This document shows, one piece after another, positions 1 to 6,740 of a stretch of DNA of 7,527 nt. Below the pieces are notes generated by a model, which saw only the letters and a program-made list of their open reading frames with translations, had not been told where the DNA came from and did not search any database. The translations under genes and the position numbers were made by a program. The stretch is taken from assembly GCA_027038775.1 (NCBI GenBank), contig JALWGP010000341.1:1-7527 (forward strand), written 5' to 3'. The first letter of the stretch is position 1; each line of letters begins with the position of its first letter. Source of the stretch: Sedimenticola sp. (lineage in GTDB: Bacteria; Pseudomonadota; Gammaproteobacteria; Chromatiales; Chromatiaceae).

Positions 1-1178
1 AGAGCGTCGAAACCAAGCTTCCTGCAGACCTGTGGTCGCTCATGGTGTCGGGCTTTCAGCTGGAGCAGGTGGAAAACCCGGCCATAGACCGGGAGATCAG
101 CACCTACCGTGCCCGGGGTGAGTCGCGCACCCGCCAGCTCGCACGCGGTGAGCCCTACCTCTACCACATCCTCCAGGAGGTAAGGAAGCGGGGCATGCCC
201 GCCGAGATCGCGCTGCTGCCCTGCGTCGAGAGCGGCTACCGGCCAACGGCTTATTCACGCCACGGCGCCGCCGGCCTATGGCAGTTCATGCCGGCCACCG
301 GCCGCTACCTGGGACTCAAGCAGGACTGGTGGTACGACGCCCGGCGCGATACCGTGGCCTCCACCCGGGCGGCACTGGACTACCTGGAGCAGCTCAACGA
401 GCGCTTCGACGGCGACTGGCTGCTCACCATGGCCGCCTACAACGCCGGAGGCGGCACCGTCGCCCGCGCCGCGCGCATCAACCGGGAAAAGGGAAAACCC
501 ACCGACTTCTGGTCGCTGAAGCTGCCCCGGGAGACCCGCCACTATGTGCCCCGCATCCTGGCGCTGGCGCGCATCATCGCCGATCCCGACGCCTACGGCA
601 TCACCCTGCCGGAGATCGCCAACGACCCCCGTTTCGCCCAGGTGGAATTCGAAGGTCAGCTGGACCTGAAGATCGCCGCGGAGCTGGCGGAGATGAAGCC
701 GGAAGCGCTCATCACCCTCAATCCCGGCTTCAACCGCTGGGCCACCCACCCCGAGGGACCCCACTACCTGCTGCTGCCGGTGGAAAAGGCGGACCGCTTC
801 CGCCAGCGCCTCGCCGAACTACCGCCGGAGAAGCGGCTGCGCTGGACCCGCCACCGCATCCGCAGCGGCGAGACCCTCTCGGGCATCGCCCGCAGGTACG
901 GCATCACCGTGGCCGCGCTGATGAAGGCCAACCGCCTGCGCAACCACCGCATCCGCGCCGGCAGGGACCTCATCATCCCCCTCTCCGCCTCGGCGCCCAT
1001 CGAACCGGCCACGCCGGTGGCCCGGCAGAAGCTGAAGTACCGCGTGCGCAAGGGCGACTCGCTCTACCGCATCGCCCGCCAGTTTGGCGTGCGCGTGCAG
1101 GACCTGATGCGCTGGAACCGGCTGGCCAGCAACCGGCTGCGCCCGGGCCAGACCCTCACGGTGATCCGGACACTGTGA
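1..1178 (+). CDS. mltD: MltD-type membrane-bound lytic murein transglycosylase with two LysM domains (5' partial)
   Basis: This enzyme cleaves the MurNAc-GlcNAc bond of peptidoglycan to leave 1,6-anhydro ends, in the periplasm or at the outer membrane. The frame stays open to the left edge (first full codon at base 3), and the residues before the ATG at base 42 (LPADLW, then GFQL) match the conserved start of the MltD catalytic region. The true start, with the signal peptide or lipobox, is therefore upstream. Numbered from the ATG at 42, the SLT domain spans about residues 40-180. It has LLPCVESGY with the likely catalytic Glu63, GLWQFMPATGRYLGL at 79-92, WWYDARRD at 96-103 and AAYNAGGGTV at 131-140, then DFWSLKLPRET, all very close to E. 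coli MltD as recalled. Two peptidoglycan-binding LysM repeats follow at about 271-314 and 332-375. The gene ends 14 bases before the likely oppA start, suggesting co-transcription. No damage is seen in the visible part. Confidence 0.93.
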   Translation, partial: SVETKLPADLWSLMVSGFQLEQVENPAIDREISTYRARGESRTRQLARGEPYLYHILQEVRKRGMPAEIALLPCVESGYRPTAYSRHGAAGLWQFMPATGRYLGLKQDWWYDARRDTVASTRAALDYLEQLNERFDGDWLLTMAAYNAGGGTVARAARINREKGKPTDFWSLKLPRETRHYVPRILALARIIADPDAYGITLPEIANDPRFAQVEFEGQLDLKIAAELAEMKPEALITLNPGFNRWATHPEGPHYLLLPVEKADRFRQRLAELPPEKRLRWTRHRIRSGETLSGIARRYGITVAALMKANRLRNHRIRAGRDLIIPLSASAPIEPATPVARQKLKYRVRKGDSLYRIARQFGVRVQDLMRWNRLASNRLRPGQTLTVIRTL

Positions 1179-1183
1179 TCCGG
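1161..1183 (+). repeat. 9-bp direct repeat offset by 14 bases at the mltD/oppA junction
   Basis: GTGATCCGG occurs at 1161-1169 and again at 1175-1183. The second copy supplies the mltD stop codon (TGA, 1176-1178) and a GTG at 1175 that is in frame with oppA. Because the offset is 14 bases, the first copy is read in the mltD frame and the second in the oppA frame. The repeat is short, so chance is possible. Confidence 0.5.
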
Positions 1184-1192
1184 CCTCCCGAG

Positions 1193-2773
1193 ATGCGCCG
1201 CCTGCTGCTCCTTCTCCTGCTGCCGATCCTCTCCCTCCAGGTCGCCGCCGGCGCGGAGCAGGTGCTGCGCCGCGGCAACGGCGCCGAGGTGCAGACCCTG
1301 GACCCCCACCGGGCCGAGGGTGTGCCCGCCTCCAACATCCTGCGCGACCTCTACGAAGGACTGGTCATCGAGGCGCCCGACGGCCGCCTGGTCCCCGGCG
1401 CGGCGGACCGCTGGGAGATCGACGAAGACGGCAGGGTCTACCGTTTCCACCTCCGCGAAACCGCCCGCTGGTCCAACGGCGACCCCGTCACCGCCCGGGA
1501 CTTCGTCTACGGCCTGCGTCGCTCGGTGGATCCCGCCACCGGCTCCAAGTACGCCCAGGTCCTGGCGCCCATTCTCAACGCCGAGGCGATCGTGGCCGGC
1601 GAACTGCCGGTGGAGGAACTGGGGGTGAAGGCGCTGGACGACCATCTCCTGGAGATCACCCTCAAGGCGCCCACCCCCTATTTTCTCGGGCTGCTCACCC
1701 ACTCCAGTACCTATCCCGTGCACCGCCCCAGCGTGGAACAGTACGGCGAGCGCTTCTCCCGCCCCGGCAGGCTGGTCTCCAACGGCGCCTACCGCCTCGC
1801 CGAGTGGGTGGTACAGTCCCACGTCAAGCTGGTGCGCAACCGCCACTACTGGAACGACGCCGCCACCCGCATCGACACCGTCTACTACTACCCCATCGAG
1901 GACTCCTCCGCCGAGCTCAAGCGCTACCGGGCCGGCGAGATCGACATCACCGAGGCGATCCCCCTGCAGCAGTTCCGCTGGATCCGCAGCAACCTGGGCG
2001 ACGAGCTGAAGGTGGCCCCCTACCTCGGCACCTACTACTACGGTTTCAACCTCACCCGGCCGCCCTTCAGGGACGCCCCGAAGCTGCGCCGCGCCCTCTC
2101 CCTGGCCGTGAACCGGGAGATCCTGGTGGAGAAGATCACCGCCATGGGCGAGAAGCCCCTCTATTCCTGGGTGCCCGAGGGCATTCCCGGCTACGAGCCG
2201 GCCCGGCTGGACTACGCCGACTGGCCCCACTCGAAACGGGTGGCGGAGGCGAGGCGGCTCTACGCCGAGGCGGGCTACTCCCGCGCGCGGCCCCTCACCG
2301 TGGAGCTGCGCTACAACACCTCGGAGAACCACAGGAAGGTGGCCATCGCCATCGCCGCCATGTGGAAACAGGCCCTGGGCGTGAAGGTCCGGCTGGTCAA
2401 CGAGGAATGGAAGGTGTTCCTGGAGAACCGCAAGCAGAAGCGGGTCACCCAGCTCTTCCGCGCCGGCTGGATCGGCGACTACAACGACCCCTACACCTTC
2501 CTGGAGATCCTGCACAGCCGCCACGGCCTCAACGACGAGGGCTACGCCAACCCGGAGTACGACGCCCTCCTCGACCGGGCCTCGGTGGAGACCGACCCGG
2601 AGAAGCGCTTCGCGCTGCTGCGCAGGGCCGAGGCCATCGCCCTGGCCGACCACCCGGTGATCCCCCTCTTCGGCTACGTCTCCAAGCACCTGGTGAACCC
2701 CCGGGTGGGCGGCTGGGTGGACAACATCCTGGACCACCACTACACCAAGGACCTCTACATTCGTGAACACTGA
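1193..2773 (+). CDS. oppA: Periplasmic oligopeptide-binding protein, OppA type (SBP_bac_5 family)
   Basis: This is the 526-residue extracytoplasmic receptor that captures oligopeptides and delivers them to OppBC. The ATG at 1193 is chosen because it gives a clean signal peptide: MRR, a run of seven Leu, and a probable signal peptidase I site after Ala-Gly-Ala at 19-21. There is no lipobox Cys, so a soluble periplasmic protein is predicted. An in-frame GTG at 1175 overlaps the mltD stop and is the alternative; neither start has a clear Shine-Dalgarno. Family 5 hallmarks are ADRWEIDEDG then WSNGDPVTARDFVYGLRR (71-110), NGAYRLAEW (197-205), NRHYWND (216-222), YYYGFNL (281-287) and FRAGWIGDYNDP (422-433). 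By alignment from memory with Salmonella OppA, His380, Arg423 and Asp429 match the peptide-contacting His371, Arg413 and Asp419; Asp419 binds the peptide amino terminus. The protein has no cysteine, so the disulfide of enteric OppA is absent. Length is normal for the family. Confidence 0.93.
   Translation: MRRLLLLLLLPILSLQVAAGAEQVLRRGNGAEVQTLDPHRAEGVPASNILRDLYEGLVIEAPDGRLVPGAADRWEIDEDGRVYRFHLRETARWSNGDPVTARDFVYGLRRSVDPATGSKYAQVLAPILNAEAIVAGELPVEELGVKALDDHLLEITLKAPTPYFLGLLTHSSTYPVHRPSVEQYGERFSRPGRLVSNGAYRLAEWVVQSHVKLVRNRHYWNDAATRIDTVYYYPIEDSSAELKRYRAGEIDITEAIPLQQFRWIRSNLGDELKVAPYLGTYYYGFNLTRPPFRDAPKLRRALSLAVNREILVEKITAMGEKPLYSWVPEGIPGYEPARLDYADWPHSKRVAEARRLYAEAGYSRARPLTVELRYNTSENHRKVAIAIAAMWKQALGVKVRLVNEEWKVFLENRKQKRVTQLFRAGWIGDYNDPYTFLEILHSRHGLNDEGYANPEYDALLDRASVETDPEKRFALLRRAEAIALADHPVIPLFGYVSKHLVNPRVGGWVDNILDHHYTKDLYIREH
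2747..2751 (+). promoter_or_regulatory. Probable Shine-Dalgarno for the M3 peptidase gene
   Basis: AAGGA lies inside the last codons of oppA, 11 bases before the GTG at 2763. The spacing is slightly long but usable. It supports the GTG start, since the next in-frame ATG is about residue 64, which would remove the signal peptide. Confidence 0.5.
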
Positions 2774-4952
2774 CATCCTGGGACGGACACTGCTCCTGCT
2801 CACCTGCCTGCTGCTTCCCGCGGCGGCCCTCTCCGCGGAAACCACCACGCTCACCCAACTGCAGGAAGTTGCCGGTCCCGCCGGGGTGGTGCTGGAACTG
2901 CCGCAATGGGAAACCGATCCCGCGCAGATCGAGGCCGCGGCCGAGGCGGCCATGGCGGAAGGCAACCGGCGGCTGGACGCCATCGCCGCCCTCGAGCCCG
3001 GCGAAGCCACCTTCCGCAACACCGTGGCCGCCCTCGACGACGCCTGGCTGCCGGTGGTGATGGTGCTCGGGCGCGTGGACATGATCGACGCCACCAGCCC
3101 CGACGAGAAGCTGCGCGACGCCGCCCACGAGGCGAGCCGCGCCCTGGAGGCCTGGCTCACCGACGCCTCCTTCCGCGAGGACGTCTACCGCGTGGTGAAG
3201 GCCTTCGCCGACACCGGCCCGACCCTCGAGGGCGAGGACGCCATGCTGCTCGAGACGGTGCTGCGCGACTACCGCCGAAACGGCATGGACCTCCCGCAGG
3301 AGAAGCGCGACGAGCTGCAGCGCCTGAAGAACCGGCTCAACGAGCTCAACCTTGCCTTCCAGAAGGCGGTGAAGGAGGCCGACGTGGAAGTGATCTTCAC
3401 CCGCGAGGAGCTCGACGGCGTCTCCGACGACTTCCTGGACAACCCCGCCATCCGCGGCAAGGACGGCCGCTACCGCGTCAACGCCAACGTCACCTGGCAG
3501 GTGCTGGAGGTGCTGCGCAACGCCCGCAGCGAGGAGACCCGCCGCCGCCTGGTGCTGGCGCGCATGAACCGTGCCCGCGAAGAGAACGTGCCGCGCTTCA
3601 CCGAGATGCTGCGCACCCGTGCCCGCATCGCCACCCTGCTGGGCTACGACCACTGGGCCGACTATCGCACCGAGCCCAAGATGGCGAAGACCGGCAGGAC
3701 CGCCCACCGCTTCCTGGTGGACCTGAAGAACGGCCTGGAACCCAAGTTCCGCTCCGAGCTGGAGACCCTGCGCCTGCTCAAGGTGGCAGAGACCGGCGAC
3801 CGCGATGCGCAGCTGCACTACTGGGACGTGGGGTACTACAAGAACCAGCTCAAGAAGCAGCGCTACCACATCGACAGCGAGAAGCTGAAGGTCTACTTCG
3901 AGCTGGAACGCACCCTGGACGGCATGTTCCGCATCTTCGAGGAGCTCTTCGGGCTGCGCATCACGCCGGTGTCGGGGAAATGGTACCGCTGGGTGGAGGA
4001 GCTGCGCCTCTACGCCGTCGCCGACGCCGCCAGCGGCGCGCCCCTGGGTCTGATCTACATGGACATGTTCCCGCGCAAGGGCAAGTACAACCACTTCGCC
4101 CAGTTCGGCATCACGCCGGGCAAGCGCCTGGCCGACGGCCGCTACCAGCGCCCGGTGGTGGCCCTCGTGTGCAACTTTCCGCCACCGGCGGGGGACAAGC
4201 CCTCCCTGCTCACCTTCGACCACGTGGAGACCCTCTTCCACGAGTTCGGCCACGCCCTCCACTCGGTGCTCACCGAGGCGAACTACCTGGAGTTCTCCGG
4301 CACCTCGGTGCCGCGCGACTTCGTGGAGGCCCCCTCGCAGATGCTGGAGAACTGGGTGCGCGACAAGAAGGTGCTGGACCGCTTCGCCGTGGATTACCGC
4401 GACGGCACCCGCCGCATCCCCGCCGAGCTCCTCGACCAGATGGAGGCGGCGCGCCTGGCCACCATCGCCACCCACTACCGCGGCCAGATCGGCTACGGCC
4501 TCCTCGACCTGGCGCTGCACATGACCACCGACGACCGGGTTTTCGAAACGTTCGTGGAGGTGAGCAACCGCATCCTGAGCGACACCTACCTGCCGGTACC
4601 GGAGAATACCGCCTTCGTCGCTTCCTTCGGCCACCTGGCGGGAGGCTACGACGCCGGCTACTACGGCTACGCCTGGGCCGACGCCATCGCCGCGGACCTG
4701 GCCTCGGTCTTCCGCAAGGCGCCCGGCCGCTTCATGGACCGCGAAGCGGGCATGCGGCTGCGGCGCGAAATCTACGCCGTGGGCGGTTCGCGCGAGATCG
4801 AGGACTCCATCCGCGCATTCCTCGGCCGGCCGCGCTCCCTGCGGCCCTTCTTCCAGCAGCTCGGGCTCCAGTCCACCAAGGGGCTGGGCACCCGGGCGGC
4901 CGCCGCGGAGGGAGCCGGGGCGGGCGCGGGAAGGACCGCCGCCGGCCGCTGA
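2763..4952 (+). CDS. Secreted M3-family zinc oligopeptidase (thimet oligopeptidase/Dcp-like)
   Basis: This is a 729-residue metallopeptidase predicted to cleave short peptides in the periplasm. It starts at GTG 2763, overlapping the end of oppA by 11 bases in another frame, which suggests translational coupling. Residues about 9-25 form a hydrophobic signal sequence ending ALSAE, a plausible signal peptidase I site; Cys15 does not sit in a good lipobox. The catalytic domain has HEFGH at 493-497 (zinc ligands His493 and His497, general base Glu494). The third ligand is Glu522 in DFVEAPSQ. The substrate loop has His624, Tyr629, Tyr633 and Tyr636 with the same spacing as His600, Tyr605, Tyr609 and Tyr612 of mammalian thimet oligopeptidase, as recalled. 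The active site therefore looks intact. EAPSQMLENW resembles thimet oligopeptidase/neurolysin more than E. coli Dcp or PrlC, so no gene symbol is given. The last 25 or so residues form an Ala/Gly-rich tail beyond the usual family end. Whether it releases dipeptides or acts as an endopeptidase cannot be read from the sequence. Confidence 0.92.
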   Translation: MNTDILGRTLLLLTCLLLPAAALSAETTTLTQLQEVAGPAGVVLELPQWETDPAQIEAAAEAAMAEGNRRLDAIAALEPGEATFRNTVAALDDAWLPVVMVLGRVDMIDATSPDEKLRDAAHEASRALEAWLTDASFREDVYRVVKAFADTGPTLEGEDAMLLETVLRDYRRNGMDLPQEKRDELQRLKNRLNELNLAFQKAVKEADVEVIFTREELDGVSDDFLDNPAIRGKDGRYRVNANVTWQVLEVLRNARSEETRRRLVLARMNRAREENVPRFTEMLRTRARIATLLGYDHWADYRTEPKMAKTGRTAHRFLVDLKNGLEPKFRSELETLRLLKVAETGDRDAQLHYWDVGYYKNQLKKQRYHIDSEKLKVYFELERTLDGMFRIFEELFGLRITPVSGKWYRWVEELRLYAVADAASGAPLGLIYMDMFPRKGKYNHFAQFGITPGKRLADGRYQRPVVALVCNFPPPAGDKPSLLTFDHVETLFHEFGHALHSVLTEANYLEFSGTSVPRDFVEAPSQMLENWVRDKKVLDRFAVDYRDGTRRIPAELLDQMEAARLATIATHYRGQIGYGLLDLALHMTTDDRVFETFVEVSNRILSDTYLPVPENTAFVASFGHLAGGYDAGYYGYAWADAIAADLASVFRKAPGRFMDREAGMRLRREIYAVGGSREIEDSIRAFLGRPRSLRPFFQQLGLQSTKGLGTRAAAAEGAGAGAGRTAAGR
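4914..4946 (+). promoter_or_regulatory. GC-rich hairpin with a Shine-Dalgarno-like loop just before oppB
   Basis: Bases 4914-4923 pair with 4936-4946 in ten G-C pairs, with one bulged G at 4941. The 12-base loop at 4924-4935 contains GGGAAGGA, the only purine-rich Shine-Dalgarno-like sequence near oppB, 21 bases before its ATG. The hairpin lies in the 3' end of the M3 peptidase gene. There is no T-run after it, so it is not an ordinary intrinsic terminator. It could modulate translation or mRNA stability, or it may simply reflect the very high GC content. Confidence 0.4.
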
Positions 4953-4956
4953 CGCC

Positions 4957-5880
4957 ATGCTGCGCTACTCGCTGAAACGGCTGGTCGGCGCCATCCCCAC
5001 CCTGCTGATCCTGCTCACCCTGGCCTTCTTCATGATGCGCCTGGCGCCGGGCGGCCCCTTCGACAGCGAGAAGTCGCTGCCGCCGGAGATCCAGGCCAAC
5101 CTGGACCGCAAGTACCACCTGGACGAGCCCCTGCTGCAGCAGTACGGCCGCTACCTGTGGGACCTGCTCCACGGCGACCTCGGCCCCTCCTTCCAGTACC
5201 GCGACTACACGGTGAACGAGCTCATCGCCAGCGGCTTTCCCGTCTCCCTGCGCCTGGGCCTGGCCTCCATCGCCATTGCCCTGGTGGTGGGCGTGGCCCT
5301 GGGCACCCTCGCCGCCCTGCGCCAGAACCGGCCCGCCGACCACGGCATCATGACCCTGGCCATGACCGGCATCTCCATCCCCAACTTCGTCCTCGCCCCC
5401 CTGCTCATCCTGCTCTTCGCCGTGCACCTGGGCTGGCTGCCGGCGGGAGGCTGGAACGACGGACAGTGGCGCAACCTGGTGCTGCCGGTGATCGCGCTGG
5501 CCCTGCCCCAGGTCGCCTACATCGCCCGCCTCATGCGCGGCAGCATGATCGAGGTGCTGCGCGGCAACGCCATCCGCACCGCCCGCGCCAAGGGCCTGCC
5601 GGAGCGGACGGTGATCCTGCGCCACGCGCTGAAGCCGGCACTGCTGCCGGTGGTCTCCTTCCTCGGCCCGGCCACCGCCGCCGTCATCACCGGATCGGTG
5701 GTCATCGAGCAGATCTTCGGCATCCCGGGGCTGGGCCGCCACTTCGTGCAGGGGGCACTGAACCGCGACTACACCCTGGTGATGGGGGTGGTGGTCTTCT
5801 ATGGCGCCCTCATCGTGCTCCTCAACTTCGTGGTGGACCTGCTCTACGCGGCGCTGGACCCCAGGGTGAGGTACCGGTGA
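4957..5880 (+). CDS. oppB: Oligopeptide ABC transporter permease OppB
   Basis: This is a 307-residue inner-membrane permease that pairs with OppC to form the peptide channel. The ATG at 4957 lies 4 bases after the peptidase stop, and the protein opens with the typical LRYSLKRL before the first membrane helix. Likely membrane helices are at about 9-28, 97-122, 130-156, 174-193, 230-250 and 274-298, the six expected for OppB. A periplasmic loop at about 30-95 includes LAPGGPFD and YHLDEPLLQQYGRYLWDLL, characteristic of the OppB/DppB type. The EAA coupling loop that contacts the ATPase is at about 199-214 (EVLRGNAIRTARAKGL), followed by RHALKPALLPVV. GIPGLGRHFVQGALNRDY (255-272) and a C-terminal LYAALDPRVRY are also family features. 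No strong Shine-Dalgarno sits at normal distance, so translation is probably coupled to the upstream gene. DppB-like function is the main alternative, but the OppA, OppC and OppD partners favour OppB. Confidence 0.93.
   Translation: MLRYSLKRLVGAIPTLLILLTLAFFMMRLAPGGPFDSEKSLPPEIQANLDRKYHLDEPLLQQYGRYLWDLLHGDLGPSFQYRDYTVNELIASGFPVSLRLGLASIAIALVVGVALGTLAALRQNRPADHGIMTLAMTGISIPNFVLAPLLILLFAVHLGWLPAGGWNDGQWRNLVLPVIALALPQVAYIARLMRGSMIEVLRGNAIRTARAKGLPERTVILRHALKPALLPVVSFLGPATAAVITGSVVIEQIFGIPGLGRHFVQGALNRDYTLVMGVVVFYGALIVLLNFVVDLLYAALDPRVRYR
5863..5871 (+). promoter_or_regulatory. Shine-Dalgarno for oppC within the end of oppB
   Basis: AGGGTGAGG lies in the codons for the conserved C-terminal LDPRVR of OppB and ends 5 bases before the GTG at 5877. 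It supports that start, which shares GTGA with the oppB stop codon. Confidence 0.6.
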
Positions 5881-6740
5881 CGGAAGAGATCCGCGGACGC
5901 AGCCTCTGGCAGGACGCCCTGGCGCGCCTGAAGCGCAACCGCGCGGCGGTGACCGCCCTGGTGCTGCTGGCGCTGATCGTACTGCTGGTGACGGCCGGTC
6001 CCTGGCTCAGCCCCTGGAGCCTCGACGAGATCGACTGGGACCGCATCTCCACCCCGCCCAGCCTGGAGACACGCCACTGGTTCGGCACCGACAGCGTGGG
6101 CCGGGACCTCTTCGTGCGCACCCTCCACGGCGGACGCATGTCGCTCATGGTGGGGCTGGTGGCCACGGCGGTGAGCCTCGTCATCGGCATCGCCTGGGGC
6201 GCCACCGCCGGCTACCTGGGCGGGCGCGTGGACGGCTTCATGATGCGGGTGGTGGACATCCTCTACGCCATGCCCTTCATGTTCTTCGTGATCCTGCTGA
6301 TGGTCTTCTTCGGGCGCGACATCCTGCTCATCTTCGTCGCCATCGGCGCCATCAACTGGCTCGACATGGCGCGCATCGTGCGCGGCCAGACCCTGGCGCT
6401 GAAGCAGCGCGAGTTCGTGGAGGCAGCCGTGGCCTGCGGCCTCACCGCACCGCGCATCATCGCCCGCCACATCGTGCCCAACCTGCTGGGGGTGGTGGCG
6501 GTCTACGTTACCCTCACCATCCCCCAGGTGATCCTGGTGGAGTCCTTCCTCAGCTTCCTCGGCCTGGGCGTGCAGGAACCGGCCACCAGCTGGGGCGCCC
6601 TGGTCAACGAGGGGGCGCAGGAGATGGAGAGCGCCCCCTGGAGCCTGCTCTTTCCCGCCGGCTTCCTCGCCGCCACCCTCTTCTGCTTCAACTTCGTCGG
6701 CGACGGCCTGCGCGACGCCCTCGACCCCAGGGACCGGTGA
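5877..6740 (+). CDS. oppC: Oligopeptide ABC transporter permease OppC
   Basis: This is the 287-residue second inner-membrane permease of the Opp importer. The GTG at 5877 overlaps the oppB stop by four bases (GTGA) and has a good Shine-Dalgarno. The N-terminal cytoplasmic stretch SLWQDALARLKRNRAAV is typical of the OppC/DppC N-terminal region and precedes a first helix at about 24-42. HWFGTDSVGRDLFVRTLHG (67-85) is the family hallmark. Further helices lie at about 89-115, 130-145, 149-164, 204-225 and 256-275. The EAA loop is at 179-189 (EFVEAAVACGL), followed by RHIVPNLLGVV. The C-terminal part, from ESFLSFLGLG at 222-231 to FNFVGDGLRDALDPRDR, is nearly the same as E. coli OppC as recalled, which supports Opp rather than Dpp. 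The oppD start overlaps its stop by one base. Confidence 0.94.
   Translation: MTEEIRGRSLWQDALARLKRNRAAVTALVLLALIVLLVTAGPWLSPWSLDEIDWDRISTPPSLETRHWFGTDSVGRDLFVRTLHGGRMSLMVGLVATAVSLVIGIAWGATAGYLGGRVDGFMMRVVDILYAMPFMFFVILLMVFFGRDILLIFVAIGAINWLDMARIVRGQTLALKQREFVEAAVACGLTAPRIIARHIVPNLLGVVAVYVTLTIPQVILVESFLSFLGLGVQEPATSWGALVNEGAQEMESAPWSLLFPAGFLAATLFCFNFVGDGLRDALDPRDR
6729..6733 (+). promoter_or_regulatory. Shine-Dalgarno for oppD within the end of oppC
   Basis: AGGGA lies in the codons for the C-terminal LDPRD of OppC, 6 bases before the ATG at 6740. An in-frame GTG at 6737 would leave only 3 bases, so the ATG is preferred. Confidence 0.6.

Noticed and set aside
42..44. ATG at 42 as the true start of the MltD gene
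   Set aside because: The frame continues open to the window edge with conserved MltD-like residues before it (LPADLW), and a start here would leave no export signal.
278..1192. Upstream extension of the oppA frame across mltD
   Set aside because: The translation is Pro/Arg/His-rich shadow sequence within mltD; the signal peptide and family match begin at base 1193.
2763..2830. Lipoprotein signal at Cys15 of the M3 peptidase
   Set aside because: The residue before Cys is Thr and the hydrophobic stretch continues beyond it, which fits signal peptidase I cleavage near Ala-Leu-Ser-Ala better.
1064..3160. A very long open frame on the minus strand (698 codons) opposite oppA
   Set aside because: Shadow of the GC-biased codons of oppA and its neighbours; composition is low-complexity Val/Gly/Ala/His/Gln-rich, no recognisable domain, and it lies opposite clear real genes.
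4914..4946. Hairpin as an intrinsic terminator
   Set aside because: No T-run follows the stem, and oppB starts 10 bases later in what looks like the same operon.
2529..4958. An 809-codon open frame on the minus strand opposite the M3 peptidase
   Set aside because: Also a GC shadow: low-complexity His/Val/Gly/Ala-rich translation without motifs, while the + strand has an intact metallopeptidase.
5157..5876. Upstream extension of the oppC frame across oppB
   Set aside because: Pro/Arg/Gly/His-rich shadow; the family match begins right after the GTG at 5877.
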